Part shown: positions 1 through 11,600 of the stretch, one piece after another | Layout: each line of letters opens with the position of its first letter | How positions within the stretch are numbered: position 1 is the stretch's first letter | Assembly: GCF_035222275.1 (NCBI RefSeq) | Contig: NC_085884.1 | Span: forward strand, 868,001 to 932,000 | Direction of reading: 5' to 3' | Length of the DNA: 64,000 bases | DNA from: Podospora bellae-mahoneyi | Lineage: Eukaryota; Ascomycota; Sordariomycetes; Sordariales; Podosporaceae | Translations under genes and position numbers: made by a program | The notes under the pieces: generated by a model | What the model saw: the letters and a program-made list of their open reading frames with translations, nothing else | The model's database searches: none | What the model was told of the DNA's origin: nothing

Positions 1-1109
1 GCATGATCATAAGGCCGCCGCACGTGTGAGATGAGTGCTGGTTGTCGGCTGACAAGAAGGTAGATCAGACCACGGAGGACAGCAGTGGCATTGTTGATGC
101 GCGAGTCAGTGGCTTGGCAAAAGAAGAAGGATAGAAGGCCGGTTGGTGTAGACTTTTCTAATTCGTCGATGATGCCGCAGAGCAACATAGTCTTGCCTTT
201 GCCGGGGTCGCCTTTGATCCAGAGCAGCCGTTGATCGTCGCCGTCGCGCCATTGTTGGAATTGGACGTTGCTAAGAATCCAGCAGTAGGAGTCTCTCAGG
301 AGGCCTCCCTTGGCAGCTTCGATCCGCTTCTTGTCGTGGCGAGAGTCGGTGACACGCAGGTCGGCCAGACAGCCGTCATCCTTCCCAATCTTCTCTCGCA
401 ACCGCTCAAATGCCTTCTCTTTTCCTTCGCCATAGATAAGAGGCAGATGGACGTCGAAGATACCGAAAAGCGAGTACGCCATGTCTTCTTCACGTGCTGT
501 TTTGCGTTGCTTGATCCATGCCAACCGGTCATGTACACTAAAATCACTCAAAAGACTACCTCGCAGGGCTTGGAGGGGAATCCCCGTCACCTCATGAACA
601 ATTTGCTCCAAAGATATCCTATCCCCAAGACGCATCCCCTCTCTCGAGAAGAATTCGACTGATGTCGGAGCAATGAGCTCTTGCAGAGTCCACCCGCGGG
701 TGAACCACCTGCTCGCTCGAAAAGCCGATTCCCAGACGGATGTATCGTCAGCGCTAGAGAGCGGGATCGAGACGTCCACGAGATAGGCGTAGCATTTCGC
801 TGCACCACGGTACCACCGAAACATAGAGTTGATCGCCTCCGAAAGCTCAGTGCTGTCGGACTTATCGATACAGCATGTGTCTATCCAGAAGAATTTCAGT
901 CCGTCACGCCTAGCTTGATCTGCGCAAAACCGGATCTTGTTGTAGCCGGGTTTGTTTACGGCTCTGTCGTCCTCTAAGTCTTTGTAGCTGACTTCCTCCT
1001 CATCGGGCCCCCATGTGTGTGATAAAATCGCATATGGTGGAATCTGGTCGCGAAGCAGTTTCTTTGTCGGGTAGATCCCGCCGACATCGTCTCTTTCTAG
1101 GAGACGCAT
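1..1109 (-). CDS. HET-NACHT NLR (STAND) protein, 5' part only
   Basis: The minus strand reads open from an ATG at 1109 to the window edge (369 codons) with no intron needed. Residues about 25-175 are a HET domain: AILSHTWG, then FFWIDTCCID, then GWTLQELIAP, followed by the family's usual tract ending LPLIYGEGK. A linker with LRVTDSRHDKKRIE and GGLLRDSYCW leads into a NACHT domain whose P-loop GDPGKGKTMLL lies near residue 300. The order HET then NACHT is that of HET-E/HET-D/HET-R of Podospora, where the C-terminus usually carries WD40 repeats; here that part is beyond the edge. Such proteins act as cytosolic NLR receptors that trigger heterokaryon-incompatibility cell death. The start was chosen because MRLLE..IPPYAILSHTW is the usual N-terminus. 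No stop or frameshift is seen, unlike most accessory genes further right. The repeat type and whether the gene is intact cannot be judged here. Confidence 0.9.
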   Translation of the reverse strand, partial: MRLLERDDVGGIYPTKKLLRDQIPPYAILSHTWGPDEEEVSYKDLEDDRAVNKPGYNKIRFCADQARRDGLKFFWIDTCCIDKSDSTELSEAINSMFRWYRGAAKCYAYLVDVSIPLSSADDTSVWESAFRASRWFTRGWTLQELIAPTSVEFFSREGMRLGDRISLEQIVHEVTGIPLQALRGSLLSDFSVHDRLAWIKQRKTAREEDMAYSLFGIFDVHLPLIYGEGKEKAFERLREKIGKDDGCLADLRVTDSRHDKKRIEAAKGGLLRDSYCWILSNVQFQQWRDGDDQRLLWIKGDPGKGKTMLLCGIIDELEKSTPTGLLSFFFCQATDSRINNATAVLRGLIYLLVSRQPALISHVRRPYDH

Positions 1110-1679
1110 GAGTCGGGCCCGCCGACACTCGGCCAGAGAGGTGAGAGGTCGGAACGGTGGATGCAACAGATGGATGAGGATATTTGCGACCTGCGGGAAC
1201 GAAACAGTCAGAAGCTGAAGCAAATAGCGCGTCGTGATTGCCTGGTGTTGGGAGTTATCTTACTGGGTAGTGGTAGGATATAAGGAAGATCCCCTGTAAT
1301 ATGTCCAAGAACTATGAGGGGCGCGCAAGGGTGTAGTAGGAAAACGCAAGCTGTTCAGAGATGCAGCTGCTGCTCTCGAGAGACACGGGACTGCTGGCTG
1401 CGGTAGTCTCGGTGCCTTGAAGTTTTTGATGTTGCCATCACAATCGGTTTTGGGGCTCCCTTTTGACCCCTCATATTGGGCGCTAATGGATTGGTAGGCA
1501 GCACACGCAAGTGCACGGGGCGTCCCGAGCCAATCAGAAATAATTATCTTGTGAAGTAACTTAACAGCACCTTGCCGTGCACCGGTTTGGCTACACCCTT
1601 TCACAGCTCAGACCAACCTTCAGAGAATGACTGTCACGATGGAGCGATTCAACTGGTCAGGCCAATATTGTATTCCAGT
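1110..1679. other. No recognisable gene
   Basis: Upstream side of the HET-NACHT gene. Short frames exist on both strands, but none has a recognisable motif or a convincing start and splice structure. Confidence 0.4.
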
Positions 1680-2045
1680 CTACCAAGGAACTGTGAGATG
1701 AAGAAGAGAGAAGAGGGTTCCCTGCTCTGCAACATCATTGTCCTTGCTCACTCCATACACAACTCCAACCCTGCACTCGGCATCCGGGGGCTCCACACTC
1801 ACGGCGCCGTCGCGGTCAAGTGAGAAAAACCTATCCCCCCACCGGTTACCGGCAATAAGCCCACAGGCAGCAAGCGCCGTGTCGAAGTCGATGCCGCCGA
1901 GATCGAGTGCGGGCAATGAGAGAAGCACTGCTGCGCTCCCAAGATAGCCGGGGTGGAGAAAGTCGACCTTGTGGGGCCGCTGCGCTGTCGCAGGGCTGTA
2001 GTTCGGATAACTTTGGGGCTCGTTTGCAGCGGGACGCAATTGCAT
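1680..2045 (-). pseudogene. Possible N-terminal remnant of a fungal HNH-endonuclease family protein
   Basis: A minus-strand frame of about 120 codons contains FLHPGY, VLLSLPALDLGGIDFDTAL and AACGLIAGNRWGD. This resembles, from memory, the N-terminal half of the common fungal HNH-nuclease-domain family, which has a HPGY..VLL.LPA..GGI...TAL.ACGIIAGNRF pattern before the HNH motif. The frame stops at 1680 and no HNH residues are seen downstream, so this would be a truncated remnant. The match is to a weakly conserved leader and could be wrong. Confidence 0.3.
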
Positions 2046-3053
2046 CTTGTGTGTTTTGTCACGATATTGAGGCTGGCTGGTGGATTACCAATGAAACACT
2101 TCGCGGCATTGTTGGGTTGGCCTGCGTTCACTCCGGCAGTTGTCTCGACAACCAAAGCAGGCTCGCAGAGGGTTAGGGTCTGCCTTCCACCAGCCAGTGA
2201 TTCAATTTTCGAACAAGAGCAGTTAGGTAAACACAGCTGAGAACAAAGCAAATTACGACTAAATGAATTGCGGGGTCCACATGGGGTTTTTTGTGCGTAA
2301 GTTGCGTTAAGTTGGTTTGTGTACATGACATTGGGTTTACTTTTATGCTCTACACCGTTGAAGTTACTATTCGGAGATTCCTGACCGAAACAAAATACTA
2401 GACACTACCGCCAGAATCTTATGGCAGGGAAACTAGAGAACTAGTGTGGAAGCTACTGTGGATTTTACAGTCTCTTTTCTTTGTAGTTGCCAGCACTTGC
2501 ACCACCGGCATTACTTGCAGTTGGGAACCACACCGCTCACAGCGAGCCACAGAGTTTGTTGTCACAGTAGCCACGACGTTTTCAACAGCCCGGGCTCCTA
2601 CAGCCACGGCGTTCTCACTAACTAGAATGAATTAGCTTATAGTTTTCAAGAGGGCAAGTAAAATAAGAGGGGCATGATGTCACGACCCAAAGGAACTCTG
2701 GGTCCAGGGAGTCGAGAGCCAATTCGTTAGTTTTCATCAGGAAGAGGGCCCAAGTGGCACATGTTCGCCCGACTGGACGATCAAGTCTCAATGCCAAGAA
2801 ACTAATTCATTAACAGTGGGCCTCTTATTGATCAGGTAGACAAGGTCCTACTGCAAAGATATCTATTCCTTAACAGTGGGCTTTTCACTGGCTAGTTCAA
2901 CAACTTCAAATGCCACAGTGCTAATTATTTTCAGATGATGCTGAAAATAACATGAAAAGCAAAGGGGAGTGGGAAGGGGGGGTGACACTTGTTATTGTGA
3001 CACCTTATAAGCGAGTCCAAAAAGGGCAAAACATTTCCCTCGACCAGAAAGAA
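2046..3053. other. Gene-poor stretch next to a transposon fragment
   Basis: No gene recognised. It contains two similar copies of a short motif (TTAACAGTGGGC, near 2811 and 2871). A sequence like the terminal repeat of the neighbouring transposon (TTATAAGCGAG) lies near 3005, 50 bp outside the fragment that follows. Confidence 0.4.
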
Positions 3054-3660
3054 TATTATAAGCGAGCCACGCATATAAGCAAGCTGTGTACTCTCCGTTA
3101 CTCTACCACAGCTATCCTTAATTACACAACTATAATATTCGGAAACTACAAGAATTAAATTAAAAACAGATGAATTAGCTGATTCTGCAGCCTCCTGGCA
3201 CGTATGTATATCATAGCCAGACTTACCGCACACGATAGCACTGAACTTTCGTAAGAGCCCTTCCTATATTAACGCTCTCCTGCTGCGTTCCTTACGCTGC
3301 TTTTCCACCTACGGATTGCTAGTCAAGTATATCATTTGCATTTTGTATAGTAAAAGATCCTCCGAGACGTACACGGGTTTTTTTAGCTCTTCGGCGTTTA
3401 CTTCTCGTTGGCCTTGTAGAGTAAAGTGTTCTCTGCGCGAAAAAGACCTACGTAGTATATTATAGCTATTATACTTTTAGTAAGGTAGTCTATAGTAATC
3501 AATATTAAATTTTGGGAGCTATTTTCGTAGTTAGTAATGTAAGTCTTAATAAACGTTAACTACGAGTCAGCTTTTTCGGGGTTATATAGTGTTTGAAAGA
3601 CTTAAGGTTGTATAGTGCCAGGTCATAAGTTTAAAGGTGTTAGCGTACGATGCTTTTTAG
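3054..3660 (-). mobile_element. Fragment of a pogo/Fot1-like DNA transposon (3' end of transposase)
   Basis: The left end (TATTATAAGCGAGC..) matches the terminal inverted repeat of the full-length element at 44581-46431, and the similarity runs on to about 3660. On the minus strand it encodes the C-terminal tail of a transposase: a basic stretch (EKQRKERSRRALI) followed by a mutated zinc knuckle ending CGKSGYDIHTCQEA. Fungal pogo-type transposases often end with CxxCGKxGHNxRTC. Stops interrupt the frame. The other terminus and the catalytic DDE part are missing. This copy is less AT-rich than the one at 44.6 kb, so it carries more of the ancestral sequence. Confidence 0.75.
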
Positions 3661-3892
3661 TGGTGTTATTTTTGTCACTTGTCAGCTATGAATGCGAACC
3701 TGGGTCTTGGTCCGTTGATGATTGTTTACTTTATTGGAAGATATAGTGTCTACCTAATGATATCTCTATTTATTACTCGACAACTTCCCGTCAACCTGCA
3801 GTGCCCAACTACTTTCCAAGCGTCTTACATTCTAACCATCGACTTTTACATCTTGTCTCTTTGTACTTTTTATCAACAACATCAAACTAACC

Positions 3893-4278
3893 ATGGCCTC
3901 TCTCTTGAAGAAAGCTGCTGCGAAGGCCCCCCCTGCCAAGCTCCTGCTCTTGCTGCCAGGGCTCCTGCTGCCAGAACCCCTCCAGCTGCTAGCAAAGCAA
4001 ACGGTACGCAATCTAGAAATGTTCCAAGGATAATGCTCTTGTTGCGAACTTGGCTTCTTCTCACCATATAGTGCAGGCAGTGACTGCCCAAAACCAACAT
4101 TGACAGCTCTCAGGGTGATCCCTGGGCAGCCCTCAAGGCGAAGAATCCTGCCATGTACGTCAAGATTATCAAGGCACAGGCGGCGAGCGATGCTGCCATC
4201 AAGGCCGGCAAAATCAAGCCGTTCAAGGTCGTTATTGCCAAAGTCGGGGCTGCGGCTCTGGTCGTTCGGAAAAAGTAG
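3893..4278 (+). CDS. Small basic hypothetical protein, two exons
   Basis: An ATG in good context (aaccATGG) opens an exon 3893-4003. A GTACGC donor at 4004 and a CTCAG acceptor at 4113 give a phase-0 intron, and exon 2 runs 4114-4278. The product is 91 residues. Exon 1 is Ala/Pro/Leu-rich, and exon 2 is lysine-rich and helical (DPWAALKAKNPAMYVKIIK.., ending VVRKK). No domain is recognised. In exon 1 the +1 frame also reads as an Ala/Pro-rich protein segment (APALAARAPAARTPPAAS), so an old one-base indel is possible, but only the frame given here splices cleanly. Exon 2 is the more convincing part. Confidence 0.5.
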
Positions 4279-4763
4279 ATATCGTGACCAAAAGGATGGG
4301 AGGGGCAATGATCAAGTGGTCTGGTGACTTGAGGCGTTCAGAAACTATGCAATACAGTTAGATGATAGAGACGGTAACGGAGCTAGAACCCAGATTACTA
4401 CATTTACTCACAAAGTTATTGTTTGAATTGTGTTTTATCTATCCAAGTGATGCGTTAAAGAGAATAGCAGCCCCGGATAACGTAATTGTGGTGATGAGAC
4501 GCTATACAGTTAATCCAGATACGGCAGAGTACATAAATAATCTATTTCCGTAAGAGGCTAAGTTTTGGAGCACGACGCAAACTGCGCCGTTCTGAAGGAT
4601 TCCGTGCCACCCCACCCTTACACCGAACAGCTCTTTGGGAGCGGTAGACGCTCACTGCCAGTTATATTATGTAACCCCCATTCCCAAACCTTCTTCGAAG
4701 TTCCATTGCAGCAGCCATCGCCCATCGTCATATTTATTCCATTTACTTACACCATCAACAAAA
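4279..4763 (+). other. Intergenic / promoter of the 4764 gene
   Basis: No gene recognised. The last 100 bp are pyrimidine-rich (..cttcttcgaagttccattgc..) and end in aacaaaaATGG, a normal fungal start context. Confidence 0.4.
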
Positions 4764-5255
4764 ATGGGTTCAACGACCATTATCCGCGGCTTCAAACTCT
4801 CCGTCGCAACCCTCGACGCCTTCCTCTCCGCTAATAATGTCGACGAAACATTTGGAACCCCGCCCTTCTACGAGCACCACTTAGAAGACAAGGATCCTAT
4901 CTCAAAGCTGCTCTTCTCTAAGATTTCCCACTTCGATCCCAACGCCGATAAAAATAAATTCCGTGTATTAATTCCCTCCATCGAAGGCATAGGCCGCGCT
5001 AAGACAGCGTATGTTGCTTACTCATGGGCTGCGGTACGGGAGCATCGCGAGGTTAAAATGGACGAAGACCTACCCGAGGAAATTCCGAAGGGGTTTAAAG
5101 AGCTTCGGCAGGAGATTCTAAGCTACTCCGGAAAAGGAAACTTGGAGGAGGAAGATAAGGTTCAGGAGGAGGGGAAGATCGGGATTTATTTGGTGGTTAC
5201 CTGTGATATTAGGGGGTATTATGGGGAAGAATTTTCAAGGAAAGAAGGTTTGTAA
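4764..5255 (+). CDS. Conserved hypothetical protein of Sordariomycetes
   Basis: A 163-residue protein without introns. The start at 4764 (MGSTTIIRGFKLSVATLD) is preferred to in-frame ATGs further upstream because the conserved part begins there and the context is caaaaATGG. Readable blocks are the N-terminal RGFKLSVATLDAFL, a middle TPPFYEHH..DPISKLLFSKI, then AYVAYSWAAVREHREV and a glutamate-rich tail with IGIYLVVTCD. I remember similar proteins as uncharacterised in related fungi. No signal peptide, membrane segment or catalytic motif is visible. The C-terminal 15 residues may differ from the family norm. Confidence 0.7.
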   Translation: MGSTTIIRGFKLSVATLDAFLSANNVDETFGTPPFYEHHLEDKDPISKLLFSKISHFDPNADKNKFRVLIPSIEGIGRAKTAYVAYSWAAVREHREVKMDEDLPEEIPKGFKELRQEILSYSGKGNLEEEDKVQEEGKIGIYLVVTCDIRGYYGEEFSRKEGL

Positions 5256-6799
5256 TATAAGGATGTATGGAAGGGAGGTATACGGCGAAGAATTAAAGTG
5301 GAGGTCCGGAGAGTTAATATAAATAGTAGTTCTGGTGGGTTTAATAACGGGCTACTGGCACGCGCAAAGAGAAAACGGAAGTCATGATTAGTTTTGGTTG
5401 CGGCAAGTATAGCCGAACGGTCCTTGGACCCACTTCAGCTCAGGGTGATGCTCACTGCGCTCACCTTTTGCTCACCTTGTGAGACCAATACGGACTGAGC
5501 CAAAAATTTTGTCGGGTGTGACTATATAGGTAGGTGCTCAGTAATTTTCATCACGTCATGGCCAAACCCCAACTCATGTCCGGCCGAGAGAAAAACGGCT
5601 ACACGCATCACAAGACTCGGGGATTTAAACTTTTCAATCTATCTGGTACCTCCCCGTCATCAAGGCGGTTTTACAGCTCTCGCCTTATACTATACAACCG
5701 TGATACGGAGCACCATGGTACAAAAACCCCCGTATCGTCACTGCAGGCGACCGTGTCACTGTTCCGCTATTCTTCGTTTCAAATTACCCGCTTCCTCGTA
5801 CCACAGCATTGTGCCTGTTTCGTGGGGACGCCGCGTTGTCGTTGAGACTTTGTCACCTGCGGTGATGAGAATTTGAGATCGACTCATGTGGTTTGAGAGG
5901 AGAATGGGGTGAGTGAGAGCAGGTGGTGAGTGAGTGAAGTTGATGAGGTAAGCACTAACTGCCGCTGAAGACTGTGGGGATGTCGATCATCGAAAAGTCC
6001 CCTGAAAATCTTTTCTGTATCCTTGGCTCGTTCCTGCAGCACATGTAAGACAATTCATTGAAGATTTCTCACTGTTGCAGTTCCCGTCGTGACAAGGAAG
6101 TTTCCGCAGCGGTTGCTTCCGTGTAGTTTGGGGCTCTTCAATGAAAACAAAGATCACAGAGAAATCACATGCAAAATCCCGGAGACGACAACATTGTCTT
6201 TTTGAAGAATGTAGATATGGTGTCCCGCATCGGAACAAGAGAAATTAGAAGTTATTATATACATAGGGGAGGAGGAAATTCACAAAACACGAGAACAAAA
6301 AGCCACCACCCATTTACATGTAGAGGGTTTAAGTAACCTTTTGCCCATGGCTGCGCTTTCCATCGACAATAAAAACACGAGATATACCACTCATCAAGGT
6401 CACACCTTCCCGTCAGTCACCCGGGGAAAGTTCACCAAGAAAAGCCAGTTTCAAACCACCCAATCATCAAGAACAAATGCCTCCTTGTCATGTCGCCCTC
6501 GTCCTCGTCAAGTCATCTCTGTGATCGGCTTTCTTTTTTTTTTTGTGAAAGAACTCTTCTTTATTTGTTGTTTCTCCAAATGTGTCGAAACTAGAGGGAA
6601 AAAAAAACTCGTTTGTCGCTGCAACGAACGCGCTCGCGATATGGGGTATATGATATCAGACCAGAACGACTTTTCCTGCATCCTCCGAAAAAGCCAAAGC
6701 CACCACAACTATTCCTCTTCCTCTTGACGACACACCAAAAGCACTCGTCTATTCTTCATAGATGGTTGGAAAAACCGAATCGAGCAAAAAGAAGCCGCT
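5256..6799. other. Intergenic, no gene recognised
   Basis: Lies downstream of the 4764 gene and downstream of the transporter on the opposite strand, so it should hold both 3' untranslated regions. It contains short A- and T-runs (for example near 6531-6544 and 6599-6607) but no supported coding region or RNA. Confidence 0.4.
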
Positions 6800-8604
6800 T
6801 TAAACAGACTCCTGCTTGAGGTAGGCGCTGTCGGTGGGCTGAGACCCGGCAAAGGTGGTGTGGGGCTTCCACTTGGCCGAGGTGCGGGGGGTGGTCTCCT
6901 CCATCATCTTGTCGACCTGCTCGAGAGAGAGTCCCTTGGTCTCAGGGACGAAGAGGAAGGTGTAGATCAAGGCAAAGGTACAGAGGCCGCCCCAGACGAA
7001 GAAGACGGACGACTTCATGTTGCCCTTGTCGGTACCGACCATGTAGGGGGTGATGACGGCGATGATGGTGTTCCAGAGCCAGTTGGAGGCGGTCGAGAGA
7101 CCAACGCCACGGGAGCGGATCGGCAGAGGGAAGATCTCACCAATGAGAATCCAGGCGCCGGGACCCCAGGTGGAGGCGAAGAAGAAGATGAAGATCGCAA
7201 TGAAGGCGATCTGCGCGTTAACGGCAGAGATGTTGTTGGCGAGGGTGCGCTCGGGATCCTCCGCCGTGGGGGCGGGTGAGGTGTGGTTGAAGCCGACCGT
7301 GACACCGATGATGGCGACGAGGAACTGGCAGATGAGCATGCCAAGAGCGCCCCAGAGGAGGATGGTGCGGCGACCGAAACGCTCAACGGTCCAGAAGGAG
7401 ATGGGGGTCGAGCACACGTTGATGACGGTGAAGATCATGGAGATGACGAACGAGTTGGAAATGGCACCGGTGGACTTGAGGAAGGGGGTCGAGTAGTAGA
7501 AGATGAAGTTGACACCAGTCCTAAACGCAACAGACATGTTAGCCAGCCGATCTTTTTGATTTTTTCTTTCGCGTCTTGTTCAGTAGAACCTACCACTGCT
7601 GCATCATCTGAAGAGAGGTACCGAGGATGGTCTTGCGAAGGTTGGAGTTGGCCTTGAAGAGGGAGCCCTTGAAGCAGTTGGCCCACGAGCCTAACCAGGT
7701 GGTGTTGGGAATGAGCTGACGCTCGTACTCCTCGTTGGCGACGATCTCGGCAAGCTCGACCTGGATGTACTCAGAGTCCTTGGGCTGGCCACGGAGGCGA
7801 GCGAGAGCATCGGTGGCGGCGGGAAGGTTGGCCTTCTTGACAAAGTAACGGGGAGAATCGGGGAGCATCATGAGACCACCAGCGAGGATGATGGCCCAGA
7901 GGAACTGGATGGCAATGGGAATGCGGTACGAGCCAGTGTCGCTTCTACCCTCAGTGGCGTACACAACGCAAGCAGCCAACATGATACCGATAGTGATGCA
8001 GAATTGGTAACCAGCGACCAGAGCTCCGCGGACCTTGCGGGGGCACTGTGAAGCAGAAGCAGTTAGCACACACATTGGCATCTCTTGGCTCCGACGGATA
8101 TTTCGGACTTACAATCTCGGACATGTACAGAATGACGACAGCAGACTCGAAACCGACACCGATACCAGCGATCAAGCGACCGGCAACGATGGCAGCGAGG
8201 GGATCACCGAGGCCAGTGATCATCTGAATGACAACACCGACGATATAGATGAGGCAGCCGAGAATCACAGTCCACTTGCGACCAATCCAGTCGGCGGCGT
8301 CACCAGCAATGAGAGCGCCGAAGAAGGTACCGCAGGAGAGAATAGAGACGATGAGCGAAGTCCGGGACTCGGAAACAGCCTTGGCACCAGCGAACTCGAC
8401 GGCGTCGATGAAGATCTGGGAGCCGAGGACGCCGTTGATGTAACCGGAGTCGTAGCCGAAGAAAATACCACCAAAGGAAGCGAAGGCGCAGAGGAGGTAG
8501 GCCTTCCAGGTGACGGGAGCCTCAATACGCTCGACGTCCTGGGTAGTAGCCAGGCCGCCGACGTGGGAGGCGGCCGGGGCCTCCTTCTCGTCGTGAGTCG
8601 ACAT
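6800..8604 (-). CDS. MFS sugar porter, glucose transporter type
   Basis: Three exons, 8604-8113, 8045-7594 and 7520-6800, give 554 residues. The introns are 67 and 73 bp with GTAAGT/GTAGGT donors and GCTAAC branch sites. The protein has the marks of the sugar-porter family (TC 2.A.1.1): GGIFFGYDSGYINGV in helix 1, DWIGRK after helix 2, GRLIAGIGVG in helix 4, PDSPRY before the central loop, GVNFIFYYSTPFLK in helix 7, ERFGRR, and PETKGLSLEQVD after helix 12. This places it in the plasma membrane importing hexose by proton symport. It resembles the high-affinity glucose transporters of Neurospora (HGT type) and yeast HXT proteins; affinity cannot be read from sequence. Upstream lies an unusually long gene-free region with CreA-like sites close to the start, consistent with carbon-source control. 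Confidence 0.92.
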
Positions 8605-11600
8605 GATGGTGAAAAAGGTTTCTTATACGCCTTGCTCGATGAAAAGATTGTATTGTCGATATGGTGGTGGGGGGTGGGGAGGGGCGATGCCTTCTCTTGG
8701 TTGTGTAAGTGGTAACCGTGACCCGAGGGGTTGGATCGATGGGAAAGGGTGTAGAGCGGGATGGGGAGAAGAAAAGAAGCTCAACCGCTGAGACGGGAGA
8801 GAGGGTTGTGATATTTGAAGTGAATGACAAGCAGGTGCCACTGGGATGGAAGGGCCTTTGGATTTTTTGGCTGGCATGGGTTACATCTCTTTGGGTTCCA
8901 GGTTTTGGAGCATGTCACTCTGCGGAGCGTTGGCTGCTCCTGGCCAGTCAGGAGACGCGGAGTACTGGGGAAGAGGCCATTACCCCCGACTTGGCAAAAG
9001 TATGCTTGGGGTATTTCGCCGCGTTCCCGCCGGGACGACTGCATTGTTTGCGGGGACCCTACCTCCAAGGTGGCTTCGAGTATGATGCATAGGGTTGGCC
9101 AAGCTCACCATGTAGCTCTGTAGCTATGGGGTCCATGCAGAATACCGCCGAGCATCTGAGGCACCCCCCTGGCCCATTACGACTCTTGCAACGCCCGGGG
9201 ATACGCCGGTCGACTGCTAGCCGGTCCTCTTCGTCCCATCTCTTACCACTTCCCCGGGCTTGCTCCAGCTTCGACCGAGCCACCCCAGAAACCGCCGGCC
9301 CTCTCGACGTTGCAGCTCCCGTGGCCGCGGTGCCGTGTGTGTGTGTGGTGGTGCACACCACCTTGAGCCTAGAACGGGGGTGGTCAGGCAGGCAAACGAG
9401 CAGCATAAATTGACCGAGTCGGTCCGGAGCGTTGCATCTACACTTGCTCGCCTAACCCCAGATCTTGCGTTGGCCTCGATGAGATGAGCCTGGAGGGAGA
9501 GGCGGAATCCAGGCGGATGGCGGATGCGGGTTGTGTAAGGTACGGTAATATTACCGTGGCATTCCACACCTGTGACAGTCTCTTCCCGTTCCCGAGGCCA
9601 ACCCCCGACCGAACGCGGGCTGGTTCGGCCCCACCGACCAAAGCCACTGACATTCAGGATGGCCCATGGCAGACACATGATGGCTCCAAAGAAACTTTGC
9701 CGTGAACCTTGCCGCCGGGTTTGGGGTCACCATTGCCCTCGTGAGGCTCCATAGTGACCCCCATACAACGATGACCGCCTCAGCACTTACAACGATACAC
9801 TAAACTACATGGCTACAGTACATTCCACAGGGTTTGGTGATGGCCACGTGCGCCAAGTCCCTGAACAGCATCATCACCTGTTTCCGGTATTGTCTTGTAT
9901 GAGCTTGTATCGATCGTTGAAGATAAGCGGGTTGTGCGGCTCCCTCACAAGCGAGCGCCAACTTCAACCGCTAGGACCGATCAGAGAGGATTTTTTCTTT
10001 TTTTTTTCTTCGCTGGCACATGTCGCGTGGTCGCCAGAATGTGGAAGGCTTGCCGAGCGTATTGGATCGTGAAATCGTCGCGCCACCAAAAAAAAACGGC
10101 ACCACTCGGCCACTGGCACGGCGATACTTTTTGAACTACAGCCCATCAGGGCCATCACGCTTCGGACTCGTCAAGTCAGCACCAGTCAACTGACCCGTGC
10201 CTTTGGAGCCGTTGGGCTGCACGTCAAAAGGCAACTGGCCAGAAGGACGTTGGCGCGATGGGTCTTCAATTGGCTAGCCCGGAGCATTAGCCAAGAAGGC
10301 AAGGAGTCGCCGGCTAAAAACGGTCCTTTTCTGGGGACTTTTTCTTGTCATTTCCCCGTGTCCCAGTTTTTGTTGTTTGGGGTCCCCATGGGCAAAAAGC
10401 TCAAACCCCAGATTCACCAGGAAAAACTTGGAGAAAATTCGGGGAAGCTCCATCAAGCTCATCGCCATACTTGCATTTTTCACCGATCATCTGGGGAATA
10501 GCGGGCATTGTGTGGGATGCGCTTTCTGGGGAACAGGGGGAGTCGGAAAAACTTCTTGACAATAGCTTCCCGATGACAGTCTGGACTGGAGAGCCTGGAG
10601 AGTCTGGAGAGGTGGGACAGGTAGCGGAGATCAGATAAGCAGCAAGCTAGTCCCTGTTCTAGCTTGGGGATGGGGGGCCAAGCACAAAAGGAACTTTTCT
10701 TTTTTGTTCTTTGCTAGTGCTTCCCCAAGTTTGCCCAGAAAGTGCCCACCAACGATCGTCCTCACCACCACCACATCGTCCACGACAGCTTGTTCTGCCA
10801 AAATCTTGTGGATGCAACGTCTTCCAAAGACTTGGTTGCTGTCCCGGGATCATGGAGATGCTTATTTTTGCAGATCAGGATGCGTTCAGCTGTTGACCGC
10901 ATGGTGAGGAGAGCTCCACCTTGCGACGTCGAGCTCCGCTGCATTTCCCCAGCTTTAACCCTGAGCTGGAGATTCCCCTCAATTTCATGCGTCCAGGAAG
11001 CCCCGGTCTCCAGGCCTCAAACAATCCTGGTGTTTCTCGGTCCAGGCCGATGATGCATTTGCAGTCCACCGAGTTGTGGATGTTGCTGCTTGTGCAAGTG
11101 TCACTCCAAGGCTGAAGCTTCACGCCTCTTTCTTCGTATCACCGGTGTACAATTCCGCCAAACTCCGAGTCTTGCCGTCCCCTCGAATATCGAACGGCAA
11201 CCGCTCAGATGGTCAGAAAGGGGGGCACAGCTTTTCTGGTGCGAGGATGGTTGCACTGAGCAGCGCCGGCGGTGTCTGAATTCCCATGCAACGTTCCGAG
11301 TCCTGTCCGACGCGACAAAGTCTTGTGCTACACAGTTTCAAGTCCACTTCATGGTTGAGCAACTTTCCTCTTGCAATGAAAACCAGCACACTGTCTTGCT
11401 TGTCGATTTTGCCCTGATGGTATGCTCCAACACACCTATCCAGGAACTAGACATGTCGTTAACTTGTCCCAGGATTATTACCTAAAGCATTCCCAAAAAG
11501 GCGATTGTGCATCAGCTCTCAGCGTCATCACTCTGACAGGGACAAAGCCACCACCAGCTAGCTGAAAAGGTCTTCAGAGGCTCAGAGACAATGTTCACGT

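Noticed and set aside
5534-5845. Plus-strand frame of 103 codons
   Set aside because: No recognisable sequence and no convincing start context; probably chance.
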